This document shows positions 46,214 through 55,819 of a stretch of DNA of 64,000 nt, one piece after another. This DNA comes from Chlorobiota bacterium (GTDB taxonomy: Bacteria > Bacteroidota > Ignavibacteria > OLB7). The stretch spans positions 1,401,001-1,465,000 of the forward strand of contig CP065014.1 of the NCBI GenBank assembly GCA_016700335.1. The letters run 5' to 3'. Below the pieces are notes generated by a model. That model searched no databases, had not been told where the DNA came from, and saw nothing but the letters and a program-made list of their open reading frames with translations. The first letter of the stretch is position 1. Each line of letters starts with the position of its first letter. The position numbers were made by a program, and so were the translations under genes.

Positions 46214-47338
46214 ATGAATCCATTTGAAATACCAATTATAGGGCAAGGAAGTGAACAGCCAATTGCAACAGCTCCATTTCACAGAAGAGTTACAAGAAAA
46301 GTTTTTTTAAAGGGTATACCTGTTGGTGGTAATTCCCCAATTTCAGTTCAAACTATGACTAAAACAAAAACATCTGATGTTGAAGGAACTTTAGCCCAAA
46401 TTAACAGATGTTTTGAATTAGGTGTTGATATTGTTAGAGTTACTGTTAATGATAAAGAGGCGGCAGATGCTATGTTCGAAATTGTTAAATACTCTCCTGT
46501 ACCTATTGTAAGTGATATTCATTTCAATCATGTTTTTGCATTAAAAGCAATAGAAGCGAATGTTGCTAAAGTAAGAATTAACCCAGGAAATATTGGTTCA
46601 ATTGAAAGAATACATGAAGTTTTAGGAGCAGCTAAAGAGAAAAATATTCCAATTAGAATTGGTGTTAATTCAGGTTCTCTTGAAGAAGATATTCTTGATA
46701 AATATGGTTATCCAACACCAGAAGCACTTTTTGAAAGTGCAATGAGGCATGCTGGTGTTTGTGAAGATTTTGGATTTACAGATGTTATAATTTCTGTCAA
46801 ATCTACCGATGTAAGATTAATGATTGAAGCTTATAGATTAATTGCTGCAAGAACCGATTATCCTCTTCATTTAGGAGTAACCGAAGCTGGTACAACTAAA
46901 GTTGGAACTATAAAATCTTCTGTTGGAATTGGCACTCTTTTAGCTGAAGGAATTGGTGATACTATCAGAGTTTCTTTAACAGATGAACCAGAACGTGAAG
47001 TTGAAGTGGGAAAAGAAATATTAAGATCTTTAGGACTTGCTTCAAGAGGAGTTGAAATAATTGCTTGTCCTACTTGTGGTAGATTAGAAATAGATTTATT
47101 TAAAGTTACCAGAGAATTAGAAGAAGCATTACAGGGGGTAAAAAAACCAGTTAAAATTGCACTCTTAGGTTGTGTGGTAAATGGTCCAGGAGAAGCAAGT
47201 GAAGCAGATATAGGTATCGCAGCTGGTAAAGGAGTTGGAATTTTGTATCGTAAAGGAGAGGTTGTTAGAAGAATTCGTGAAGATGAAATAGTTCAAGCAG
47301 TCCTTGAAGAAGTTGAAAAATTTATTCCAAAAGAATAA
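46214..47338 (+). CDS. ispG: 4-hydroxy-3-methylbut-2-en-1-yl diphosphate synthase, short form
   Basis: Makes HMBPP in the non-mevalonate isoprenoid pathway with a 4Fe-4S cluster. The TIM-barrel part contains NPGNIGS; the cluster-binding part has ACPTCGR and LGCVVNGPGEA, giving the conserved cysteines. At 374 aa this is the short two-domain form; many Bacteroidota and Chlorobi enzymes carry a large extra domain, so the short form is notable here. ATG start. No other isoprenoid gene is adjacent. Confidence 0.96.
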   Translation: MNPFEIPIIGQGSEQPIATAPFHRRVTRKVFLKGIPVGGNSPISVQTMTKTKTSDVEGTLAQINRCFELGVDIVRVTVNDKEAADAMFEIVKYSPVPIVSDIHFNHVFALKAIEANVAKVRINPGNIGSIERIHEVLGAAKEKNIPIRIGVNSGSLEEDILDKYGYPTPEALFESAMRHAGVCEDFGFTDVIISVKSTDVRLMIEAYRLIAARTDYPLHLGVTEAGTTKVGTIKSSVGIGTLLAEGIGDTIRVSLTDEPEREVEVGKEILRSLGLASRGVEIIACPTCGRLEIDLFKVTRELEEALQGVKKPVKIALLGCVVNGPGEASEADIGIAAGKGVGILYRKGEVVRRIREDEIVQAVLEEVEKFIPKE

Positions 47339-47397
47339 TTAAACATCTTAAAAAGAAAAGAAATTTGACAAAGGAAATTTTTATTTGAATAATCTAT

Positions 47398-47799
47398 TTA
47401 TAATATAAATCTTGATTTCAATCGTTGATTTGGGACAATACAACTTGCTTTAACTCCAAATAATTTGTACCTATTTTTTGCTATAAATTTATAAATCATA
47501 TTTCTTAAAAACTTAGGAATTATAATAAAACCAAATAATAATTTAAAAGGATATTGTAAATTTTTTACTATTAATAAAATTGCATCTGAATAAATTAAAA
47601 ATTGATTGTTATTAAATAATATAATACTATCAATATCATCAACTTTATAATTCTTTTCAGCAAAAAAATTTAAAGCGAATTCACTTTGTAAAGGTGAAAA
47701 TAAATACAGTTCCTTAGAATCTTTTTTAATTATAAAATTAACTGTGGAATTGCAAAAATTACAAATCCCATCAAAAAATATTATGTTGTTTAGTTCCAT
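47398..47799 (-). CDS. DCC-family thiol-disulfide oxidoreductase-like protein
   Basis: A 133-residue protein beginning with the DCC family signature FFDGICNFCNSTVNFI, which contains a CxxC motif. The rest (KDSKELYLFSPLQSEFA, AILLIVKNLQYP) matches the DUF393/DCC pattern. Activity is presumed redox but not established. Last gene of a minus-strand group flippase / transglycosylase / DCC with gaps of 28 and 27 bp. Confidence 0.87.
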   Translation of the reverse strand: MELNNIIFFDGICNFCNSTVNFIIKKDSKELYLFSPLQSEFALNFFAEKNYKVDDIDSIILFNNNQFLIYSDAILLIVKNLQYPFKLLFGFIIIPKFLRNMIYKFIAKNRYKLFGVKASCIVPNQRLKSRFIL

Positions 47800-47826
47800 A
47801 ATTTTATTTCTCGTATAAGAATTTTA

Positions 47827-48729
47827 TCAATCTATAGGAACGGATATCATATAAGGTTCATTGCCAGGGTGGGGTAGAGATCTTTTTAAAATCCATGGGT
47901 TTTGCAATTTTATATTTTTATATGTGGATGAATTCAAAATTGCCCATTTTGATAAGTTTTCAACAGCTGAATCTAATTGAACAACTTTAGTGACTCTTGG
48001 TTTGTAATAATCTTCTGGTTTTAAATTAAATCCATATTTATCTGCATTACTCATAATTTCTTTGATAGCTGCAATTCTAAATACATATCTAGAAGATTCT
48101 TCATTTACATATAAATCGTAAAAATTTGATTGTTGTTGAAAATTTAAATCATCATCTGTAGCACCTTCTCCCATATTGTATGCTGTAGCAGATAAAGCCC
48201 AAGAACCAAATCTTTCTTTTCCAGATTTTAAATATTTTATTGCAGCCCTTGTAGATTTTTCGGGATTTCTTCTTTCATCTACGAATTCATTTACTTTAAG
48301 ACCATATCGCCTAGCAGTTTCAGGGATAAATTGCCATATACCAACAGCCCCTTTAGAAGACTGCGACATAAACAATGCACTTTCAGCAACTGCTAAATAT
48401 TTCAAATCATCAGGGGCAGATTCATCTTTTAAAATTTGTTCAAATGAATAGAAATATTCACCACTTCTTTTTAAATATAATAATATTTGCCCATCAGATT
48501 GTAAATTTAAATAAAATTCTCTTTCCATCCTTTTTCTAATCTCTGGATTTTCTAATGGGATTTTCTCCCCACAAAAAAACATTGAATCTGGCAATTTAAA
48601 TTGAGATAAATTGAATGAATATGGCTTAATTAGTAATGGATAAGGAGGTTGAGAAAAACTTCTATTGCTTAATAATAGGAAAAATATAAAGGAGAATAAA
48701 GATACAAAATAAATTTTTTGATTGTTCAT
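47827..48729 (-). CDS. Lytic murein transglycosylase (MltD/SLT-like)
   Basis: A signal peptide (FIFFLLLSNRSFS) is followed by an SLT domain: catalytic Glu116 in AVAESALF, then SSKGAVGIWQFIPETARRYGL and TAYNMGEG. It cleaves the glycan strands of peptidoglycan, releasing anhydro-muropeptides. Unlike many MltD proteins there are no LysM repeats; the chain ends after the catalytic domain (300 aa). It follows the flippase gene by 28 bp. Confidence 0.92.
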   Translation of the reverse strand: MNNQKIYFVSLFSFIFFLLLSNRSFSQPPYPLLIKPYSFNLSQFKLPDSMFFCGEKIPLENPEIRKRMEREFYLNLQSDGQILLYLKRSGEYFYSFEQILKDESAPDDLKYLAVAESALFMSQSSKGAVGIWQFIPETARRYGLKVNEFVDERRNPEKSTRAAIKYLKSGKERFGSWALSATAYNMGEGATDDDLNFQQQSNFYDLYVNEESSRYVFRIAAIKEIMSNADKYGFNLKPEDYYKPRVTKVVQLDSAVENLSKWAILNSSTYKNIKLQNPWILKRSLPHPGNEPYMISVPID

Positions 48730-48757
48730 ATTTTAATTTAATTTAAAGTTACTACTT

Positions 48758-50251
48758 CTAATTATTTTTAAATCTATTAAAAATAATTTTTATTTCTTTC
48801 ATCTCATTTTCATGAAAGAATCTAAAAATAAATAAACAAATTGGATAAAGTAAAACTAAGATTAACTTAGTTATCAAAGATTTGTAACTAATATCCATTA
48901 AATCAAAAAGGAAATAATTTGTTAACCATAATGTTAGAACAATTATGTAATTATAAAGAATTCTCCTCCATTCATATTCTATAAAATAATGTTTTTGTAT
49001 ATAAAAGTAGACTCCCAAACTCATTACTATATAGCCACCTAAAGTAGCGTATGCTCCACCAATTATACTGAAAATAGGGATAAACAAAAAACACAATATA
49101 GCTTCTGTTGATGCAGCAACTGCTGTGATTATTGGTAATGTTTTTGTCTTTTTTTGAATATAAATTCCAACAATAAAATTAGTATACCATCCATTAAAAA
49201 GATAAGATAGCAATACAATTGGAACTATGTATAAACCTTGCCAATAAATTTGAGCAATAACTGTTTTACCATTAGTAAACGGAATTGGGTAAGTAGCAAG
49301 GGTTACAATAAACAAAGAGATAAATAAGAATAATGCTGAACCTATTAAATTGAAATATGTAAATATTTTTGAGAATAGATTTTTAGCATTTGGTTTTTTT
49401 GATTGTTGTAGAAAAAAGGGTCGCCAAGCAAATTCAAACATTGAAACAAATATCATCATAAACATTCCTAAGCGATAACTCGCTTGATATTGCCCAACAG
49501 CTGCTGAGCCTTTTAAAACTTGCATTATAGGTCTGTCTATATTTTGCAAAACCATAGCAGAAATTCCAGAAGCAATGGTAGGTACACCAAACTTAGCCAT
49601 CTCATTCAATAATTTGCCTTCATACTTTGCGGGCATCATTGTGTGCATGTATCCTAATGTTAGAATTAATTGAACAGCCGATTGAATAATATTAGCAATA
49701 AAAACTCCTTCAATACTCATCTTTACAACAACTAACAGAAATATATTCAACAAAACATTAACAACAATTGATAATATTTTTATTGTTCCAAACTTTTTAG
49801 CATTCTTTGTCATTCGAAGTAATGCTAAAGTAATACCAGCAGCAACGTCTAGAAATATAATTATACCAGCATATCTCAATAAATAAAATTGATTTATTGG
49901 TACTTTTAAATATGCGAGAGAATTAAATGTTTCAGGAAAAATAATTATAAAAAGTCCTATAATTCCACCAACTAACCAAGTTGTTGTTAATGCATTCCAG
50001 TATGTGAGTTTTTTTTCTTCATCGGTTTCAGCAATAGAGTAATATCTAAAAAAAGCTGATTCCATACCAGCGTTTGCTAAAACCATTAAAAATGAAATTA
50101 CAACAAAAATATTTGTTTGCAAACCTAATTGCTCTGGTATAAGAAAATGAGTATAAAATGGGGTTAATATAAATGATAAAAACCTTTGGAGTATTGTAGT
50201 TACACCATATACAACTGTATCACCTGAAAGTTGTTTTAATTGTTGTTTCAT
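48758..50251 (-). CDS. Polysaccharide flippase (MATE/Wzx-type)
   Basis: A 497-residue protein with about 12-14 membrane helices, starting with KQLSGDTVVYGVTTILQRFLSFILTPFYTHFL, a typical opening of the oligosaccharide flippase family, with a loop QNIDRPIMQVLKGSAAVGQYQASYRLG characteristic of that family. Likely moves lipid-linked sugars across the inner membrane. No glycan operon surrounds it, apart from the transglycosylase downstream. Confidence 0.88.
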   Translation of the reverse strand: MKQQLKQLSGDTVVYGVTTILQRFLSFILTPFYTHFLIPEQLGLQTNIFVVISFLMVLANAGMESAFFRYYSIAETDEEKKLTYWNALTTTWLVGGIIGLFIIIFPETFNSLAYLKVPINQFYLLRYAGIIIFLDVAAGITLALLRMTKNAKKFGTIKILSIVVNVLLNIFLLVVVKMSIEGVFIANIIQSAVQLILTLGYMHTMMPAKYEGKLLNEMAKFGVPTIASGISAMVLQNIDRPIMQVLKGSAAVGQYQASYRLGMFMMIFVSMFEFAWRPFFLQQSKKPNAKNLFSKIFTYFNLIGSALFLFISLFIVTLATYPIPFTNGKTVIAQIYWQGLYIVPIVLLSYLFNGWYTNFIVGIYIQKKTKTLPIITAVAASTEAILCFLFIPIFSIIGGAYATLGGYIVMSLGVYFYIQKHYFIEYEWRRILYNYIIVLTLWLTNYFLFDLMDISYKSLITKLILVLLYPICLFIFRFFHENEMKEIKIIFNRFKNN

Positions 50252-50517
50252 TTATTGTAATCTTAATAAACTCATTTAATTTTACTAAATTAACTAAAAT
50301 TAAAGTAGCATTAGTTTCACTTCATATTATTTAAAGTTATGTTAAAGTTTTAATTTTATCTAATTATTATTTTTATGTAACGTTAAAATTAAATTTTTGT
50401 AACTCCAGAAGATTAAATTTAATGGAATAGAATTCAAACAGTATTAATATCAAAATACAATAACTTATTTAAATGAAAACAATTATCACAAACAATCAAA
50501 AACAACAATCAACAAAA

Positions 50518-52380
50518 ATGAAAACAATTTTAATTTACTTATTAATTTTAATTTCAATTAATTCTTCATTAAAGTCTCAATGGGCGTCAAAACATAATAT
50601 GTCGCCTAATGAATATCAAACATTTTTTAACTCATCAACAACTAGTGGAATGCGTCCAATCAGTATTAGTGGTTATACTGTTAACGGACAAGAAAAATAT
50701 GCAGCATTATTCGAGAAAAAAAATGGACTAGGATGGATAGCAAAACATGGAATGAGTGGAGCAGATTATCAATCAAACTTTACAACATTATCTCAACAAG
50801 GTTATCAAGTTAGTTTTATTTCTGGATATGAAGTTAATGGGAGTATTAAATATGCAGCAATATGGGAGAAGAAAAGTACAAATTATATTGCTAAGCATGG
50901 TTTAACTGGGGCACAATTTCAAACTGAATTTACTACAAATACTGGAAATGGATTTAGATTAATTTTTATTACAAGTTATGCTAATGGAAACTCTGCTAAT
51001 TATGCAGCAATATTTGAGAAGAGTGCTGGTGCACCTTATTATGCTCATTTTGGATTAGATGCTACTACTTATCAACAAAAATTTAATGATTATTCTGCTC
51101 AAGGTTTTGTAGTTCAAATGGTAAGTGGATGCAATGTTAATGGAGTTGATTATTATAGTGCAATTTGGGAAAAAGTTAGTTCTAACTTAACATCTGCTAA
51201 TCATGGTATAAAGGGAAACAATTATCAAAATGTGTTTGATAACAAATATTATCAAGGATACAAACCTGTTTATATTAATGCATTTGCATCAAGTGGTACA
51301 GAAAAGTTTAATGGCATTTGGGAAAATACTAATTATACTAATACTGATTTGCAAAAAATCAATAATGGAGTTGCAAATTATATGACAAATCAAAATGTTA
51401 AGGCTTTATCTTTAGCTGTTTGTAAAGATGGAAAATTAGTTTTTGCAAGAGGATTTGGAGATGCAAACGTTTCTACTGGTCAGGATTTAAGCCCTAATCA
51501 TTCATTAAGAATAATGAGCATTTCAAAATCAATTACTAGTACTGGAATAATGAAATTAGTAGAACAAGGAAAATTAAATTTAGATCAAAAAGTGTTTGGT
51601 ACTGGAAGCATATTTGGAAATAAATATTCATACCCAAACACAAACAAAACTAATTTAGAAACTATAACACCAAGGATGATGTTGCATCACACTTCAGGTT
51701 TAAGAACTTGTAATGGGGAAGCAGAATTTCATAATTCTTCAAGTACTTATAATGATTGTATGACTGTATTGTTAAATGACTCAAAACTTTTTAAGTTTAC
51801 TCCAAACACGATGGCAAATTACTCTAATACTAATTTTTTCATTTTAGCAAGAATTATTGAACAAAAGAGTGGGCAAAATTATGAAACATATCTTCGAAAT
51901 AATGTATTAACTCCATGTGGAGTTGGGAATTCAATGTATGTAGGAGCTAATACAGGTAATCCAACATCTTTAGAAGTTTCAACTTATACACCAATGGTAA
52001 ATATGAATTTAAAAATGTGGGATGGTTTTGGAGGATGGGTTGCAAGACCTATTGATCTTTTAAAAGTGTTAGTAAAATTTGATGGAAATGTATCTAAACC
52101 AGATTTGATTTCTAAGGCATTGTATGATACAATGACAACTACTACAGTTTTGAGTAATGGGTATGCACTTGGATGGATAGCTAGCAATACTAAACAAACT
52201 CATAACGGATGTTTTCCAGGTACTAGATCTTTTTTGTATTATGATAAGGCATCTGGCATAAGTTTTGCAGCAATAGTTAACAATGATCCTAACGAAGATG
52301 GATGTGGGTGGGATATGCAAAGTAAAATTTTAGATGCTTTAAAAACAGTAACACAGTGGCCAAGTTATGATTTATTCTAA
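50518..52380 (+). CDS. Secreted serine hydrolase with BTRD repeats and class C beta-lactamase-like domain (polyglycine hydrolase-like)
   Basis: From ATG 50518 a signal peptide begins (TILIYLLILISINSSLKSQ); ATG 50473 is in frame 15 codons upstream. Residues about 22-265 contain five repeats of roughly 47 residues with the pattern KHxMxxxxYQxxF...GYxVNG...YAAxWEK, the bacterial tandem repeat domain found in fungal polyglycine hydrolases. The rest is a serine beta-lactamase-like fold with Ser334-Ile-Ser-Lys337, Tyr435-Ser-Asn and HNG at 562. No T9SS tail. The architecture suggests a peptidase of unusual specificity or a carboxylesterase, rather than a beta-lactamase. Confidence 0.88.
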   Translation: MKTILIYLLILISINSSLKSQWASKHNMSPNEYQTFFNSSTTSGMRPISISGYTVNGQEKYAALFEKKNGLGWIAKHGMSGADYQSNFTTLSQQGYQVSFISGYEVNGSIKYAAIWEKKSTNYIAKHGLTGAQFQTEFTTNTGNGFRLIFITSYANGNSANYAAIFEKSAGAPYYAHFGLDATTYQQKFNDYSAQGFVVQMVSGCNVNGVDYYSAIWEKVSSNLTSANHGIKGNNYQNVFDNKYYQGYKPVYINAFASSGTEKFNGIWENTNYTNTDLQKINNGVANYMTNQNVKALSLAVCKDGKLVFARGFGDANVSTGQDLSPNHSLRIMSISKSITSTGIMKLVEQGKLNLDQKVFGTGSIFGNKYSYPNTNKTNLETITPRMMLHHTSGLRTCNGEAEFHNSSSTYNDCMTVLLNDSKLFKFTPNTMANYSNTNFFILARIIEQKSGQNYETYLRNNVLTPCGVGNSMYVGANTGNPTSLEVSTYTPMVNMNLKMWDGFGGWVARPIDLLKVLVKFDGNVSKPDLISKALYDTMTTTTVLSNGYALGWIASNTKQTHNGCFPGTRSFLYYDKASGISFAAIVNNDPNEDGCGWDMQSKILDALKTVTQWPSYDLF

Positions 52381-52394
52381 AATATATTAAGGAA

Positions 52395-52430
52395 AAAAGA
52401 GCCATAGTATTAATTTACAATGGCTCTTTT
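52395..52430. terminator. Bidirectional terminator
   Basis: An 11-bp stem AAAAGAGCCAT (52395-52405) with ATGGCTCTTTT (52420-52430), 14-nt loop, 14 bp after the hydrolase stop and before the end of the converging helicase gene. A and T tracts suit both directions. Confidence 0.85.
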
Positions 52431-52458
52431 ATATATAATTAATTGAGTTTTAAAATTT

Positions 52459-55400
52459 TTATGAAAATAATAATTCTAAGTCTTCAGATGAAATTGCAGA
52501 AATCAATCTACTATCAGCCTTGATAATTGAATCCGCTAAATTCCTTTTTGATTCTTGTAATTGTAATACCTTTTCTTCAACGGTATCTTTAGCAATTAAT
52601 CTATAAGCAAATACATTCTTTGTTTGTCCAATCCTATGAGTTCTATCAATTGCTTGAGCTTCAACTGCTGGATTCCACCAAGGATCTAATAAAAATACAT
52701 ACTCAGCTGCAGTAAGATTCAAGCCAACACCACCTGCTTTTAAACTAATTAGAAACAATTTGCAATCATCATCATTCTGAAATTTATCAACAACTTCCTG
52801 ACGGTTTTTAGTTTTACCATCTAGATATTCATATTTGATATTTCTATCATCGAGTTCTTCTTTAACAATCGCTAAAAAAGATGTAAACTGAGAAAAGACT
52901 AAAGCTTTATGACCTTCACTTATTGCTTCAGAAATCATACTTATCAAAGTATCCAATTTTGCAGAAGAAACATCTCTTTTGGTTTTATTTATTAATGCTG
53001 GATGACAAGCAACTTGCCTTAACCTTAACAAAGCTTCAAGTATATGAATTTTAGATTTTTGGAGGCCAATAGTACCGATTGTGTCGTTTAAAGAAGATTT
53101 ATAATATTCTCTTAACTCGTTATAAATTCTTCTTTGAGCTGGATCTAATTCACAGAAAATTGTTTGTTCGATTTTCTCTGGTAAGTCTTTTGCAACTTCA
53201 CTTTTGGTTCTTCTCAAGATGCAAGGTTTTAAAATTTTAGAAAGAAATTCTAAATATTCTTGATCTGGTTGCCTTAAATCAATTGATTCAAATATCATTG
53301 AACTAGTTGCAATTCCCAACATACCAGGATTTAAAAATTCAAAAATGCTTAAAAGCTCTCCTAAATGATTTTCAACTGGTGTACCCGATAATGCTAACCT
53401 ATGATCCCCTTTAAGTAACCTTGTAGCTTTAAATGAAGCTGTAACAGAATTTTTTATTGCTTGTGCTTCATCTAAAATAATATATCTGAAATCCAAGTCT
53501 TTAAAAAATTCACCTTCACTTCTAATAGTTCCATAAGTAGTAATAACTATATCCGAATTTGCAATTGATTCTTTCAAGGAATCTCTTTGAACTCCAGTAT
53601 AATTTAATAATTTTAATGTTGGAGTAAATTTTTTACATTCTTCTTCCCAATTGAAAACTAAAGATTTTGGAACTACAACTAAAGATGGCTTAACAGAATT
53701 GTTTTGGTTTTTCATATATTGAATAATTGCTAAAACAACAACTGTTTTTCCTAAACCCATATCATCAGCTAAACATCCACCTAGTGAAAAATCATTTAAA
53801 AATTTAGCCCAACTTAATGCCTCCTTTTGATAGTCTCGTAATTCTCCAACAAATCCAACTGGGGTTTCTAAAGTTTTAAGACCTTTAAAGCTTGAAAGCT
53901 GCTTTCTAGCTTCATCAAATTTAGTATCAAATGAAATATTAGGTTCTTTTTCTAATAATGCATCAAGTATAAGTGCTTGATTTGGTTTAAACCTAAATAT
54001 CCCATCTTCTTGTAAATCTCCTAATTTAGATACAGATTTAAATTTGTTACGCATTTCATCAGAAATAAGACCTATTGAGCCGTCTTTTAGAATAACAACT
54101 TGTTCACCTTTCCTAATAGCCATCATAACTTCAGGTAATGAAACAACAGAGTCTTCAAAATTTAATTCTCCAGTTAAATCAAACCAATTCATTCCAGAAG
54201 AGATACCAAGTTTCATATTTCCAGCTTGTCTATACCTTTTCCCTTCAGCTTCAACTCTCCAACCTTCAATTAATAAAGTACGAATTGCATTATGGATTTT
54301 ACTAGCAGATACCCTATATTCGTTTTCAATTTCAGTTTTTCTTAATGATTGGAAATCTAGTCCAATTAACCTTTCAATATATAACTCTTCTTCTTTGAAA
54401 TTTCTAGTTTCAATTTCAAAATTATCTTTATTGAAAAAATTATTTCTTTTTTCAGTTGGTGCAACGTCAATAACCCCATATTTAAAATAAAGTTTTGCAG
54501 TTGCTTGATTAGCTCCTTGTTTTTTAGAAATACTTAACATTGGTAAAGGCTTACCTACAACAAAACTGAGATCTATCCCTTCTGGTAATACAACATCAGG
54601 TGGTTCACTAAACTGATATACTTCCTCTAAAAAATTTGTTAACTCACCTTTTTGAATTTCAAAATTATTATTATTTAATAACATATAAATCCATGCATTA
54701 TGACTTTCAGATTTAAGCTCTAACAAATAATGTTTGTCAATAACAAAACCACCAATTAAAGTTTTTATTCCATTATGTATAACAACTTGCTTGGATTCGT
54801 TTTTTAGTACTCCAGTTAAAATATAATGTTCATCTTGCTCATCACCTTCAAATTCTTTTTCAGGCTTTGTTATGTAAAGCTTTAAATCAAAGCTGCCAGA
54901 TGTATCTGCTATAAGTGGAATAAGGGTATCATGGCTTCCACCCCTATAAAAACATCTACTGGTACGAGTGATTAATGGAAGTAATTGACTCGATGTATCT
55001 TGATGCAAAGTATGGTGCGAATCTAAATTTTGTGAAGGTTTAAAGTTCCATGCATAGTAATTTGTATTTTTAAATTGATTTATAAATAAAGAGCTAATTA
55101 TATTAATATCTAAAGAATTTGGCAATGATGAAATTAAATCTAATCCAATTTTTTCAGATTTTGGAGCAGATTTTGTTCCATCTTCAAACACATCATTAGA
55201 GGCAATTTCTAAAGGAATTGAATTTTGATAATTTAACTTATTGATATTAAAAATATATATCAATTCTTTATTAGAATCCCATTTTAATATAGGTATAACA
55301 TCTTGCTTTGTTAAATCAACTGATGATAAAAACCTTCGCCATTTAGATCTATTTATTTTTGTTACTGTTTTATCTTCAATAATATTAATTACTTCAGCAA

Positions 55401-55713
55401 TATCTATATGGTTAATACCTCTAACCTCCTTGAGTAGTAATTGTTCTGAATCAGCTTGCAATAAAACGCCCCAAACATGTTTACAAAATGTATTTTTATT
55501 TTTGGATTCAGTACATGTGCATTTGAAATCAAAACTTTTATCATCATAAAACATTAATATTACTTCATAATCTTTTGTACCAGAAACAGTTGCATGAATA
55601 AATTCTGGTGCAATTTTTTTAAATACAACTAACTCATTTGTTAAGTAGTTTTTTCCTCTTCTAATTACTGTTGTGGAAAAATATTTTTTTAATTCGTTAA
55701 GGATTGCTGACAC
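52459..55713 (-). CDS. SNF2-family helicase with N-terminal SWIM zinc finger
   Basis: A 1,084-residue superfamily 2 ATPase. The N-terminus has a SWIM zinc finger (CTCTES...FCKHVW, about 65-80); the middle has the usual HepA-type intervening region; the motor starts near residue 650 with ADDMGLGKT, then DEAQ, SGTPVEN and the C-terminal VGLNLTAAEYV, RTHRIGQ. It probably remodels nucleic-acid/protein complexes. The start is GTG at 55713. A candidate -7 box lies 38 nt upstream. Neighbours are housekeeping, so no defence role is suggested. Confidence 0.93.
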   Translation of the reverse strand: MSAILNELKKYFSTTVIRRGKNYLTNELVVFKKIAPEFIHATVSGTKDYEVILMFYDDKSFDFKCTCTESKNKNTFCKHVWGVLLQADSEQLLLKEVRGINHIDIAEVINIIEDKTVTKINRSKWRRFLSSVDLTKQDVIPILKWDSNKELIYIFNINKLNYQNSIPLEIASNDVFEDGTKSAPKSEKIGLDLISSLPNSLDINIISSLFINQFKNTNYYAWNFKPSQNLDSHHTLHQDTSSQLLPLITRTSRCFYRGGSHDTLIPLIADTSGSFDLKLYITKPEKEFEGDEQDEHYILTGVLKNESKQVVIHNGIKTLIGGFVIDKHYLLELKSESHNAWIYMLLNNNNFEIQKGELTNFLEEVYQFSEPPDVVLPEGIDLSFVVGKPLPMLSISKKQGANQATAKLYFKYGVIDVAPTEKRNNFFNKDNFEIETRNFKEEELYIERLIGLDFQSLRKTEIENEYRVSASKIHNAIRTLLIEGWRVEAEGKRYRQAGNMKLGISSGMNWFDLTGELNFEDSVVSLPEVMMAIRKGEQVVILKDGSIGLISDEMRNKFKSVSKLGDLQEDGIFRFKPNQALILDALLEKEPNISFDTKFDEARKQLSSFKGLKTLETPVGFVGELRDYQKEALSWAKFLNDFSLGGCLADDMGLGKTVVVLAIIQYMKNQNNSVKPSLVVVPKSLVFNWEEECKKFTPTLKLLNYTGVQRDSLKESIANSDIVITTYGTIRSEGEFFKDLDFRYIILDEAQAIKNSVTASFKATRLLKGDHRLALSGTPVENHLGELLSIFEFLNPGMLGIATSSMIFESIDLRQPDQEYLEFLSKILKPCILRRTKSEVAKDLPEKIEQTIFCELDPAQRRIYNELREYYKSSLNDTIGTIGLQKSKIHILEALLRLRQVACHPALINKTKRDVSSAKLDTLISMISEAISEGHKALVFSQFTSFLAIVKEELDDRNIKYEYLDGKTKNRQEVVDKFQNDDDCKLFLISLKAGGVGLNLTAAEYVFLLDPWWNPAVEAQAIDRTHRIGQTKNVFAYRLIAKDTVEEKVLQLQESKRNLADSIIKADSRLISAISSEDLELLFS

Positions 55714-55751
55714 ATTAATGAAATTTTAATTAAAAGAAAAAGTGTAACCTA

Positions 55752-55759
55752 CAAATTTA
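55752..55759 (-). promoter_or_regulatory. Candidate -7 box of the SNF2 helicase gene
   Basis: Minus-strand TAAATTTG fits TAnnTTTG, 38 nt before the GTG start. A TTG sits about 19 bp further upstream on that strand as a plausible -33. The forward phoH box lies nearby at 55788. Confidence 0.4.
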
Positions 55760-55787
55760 AATCAATGTTTCATTTACTCAATAAACT

Positions 55788-55795
55788 TATTTTTG
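55788..55795 (+). promoter_or_regulatory. Candidate -7 box of phoH
   Basis: TATTTTTG matches TAnnTTTG, 24 nt before the ATG at 55820. No good -33 TTTG is seen. Confidence 0.35.
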
Positions 55796-55819
55796 TTTAT
55801 ATAAATAATTAATAATTTA

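Noticed and set aside
50473..50517. N-terminal extension of the serine hydrolase from ATG 50473
   Set aside because: The extra 15 residues would lie before the signal peptide; ATG 50518 gives a normal signal. It cannot be excluded outright.
52459..55713. Defence island around the SNF2 helicase
   Set aside because: Neighbours are phoH, dprA, comB and ltaE; there is no nuclease, methyltransferase or other defence partner, and SWIM-SNF2 proteins are common housekeeping genes.
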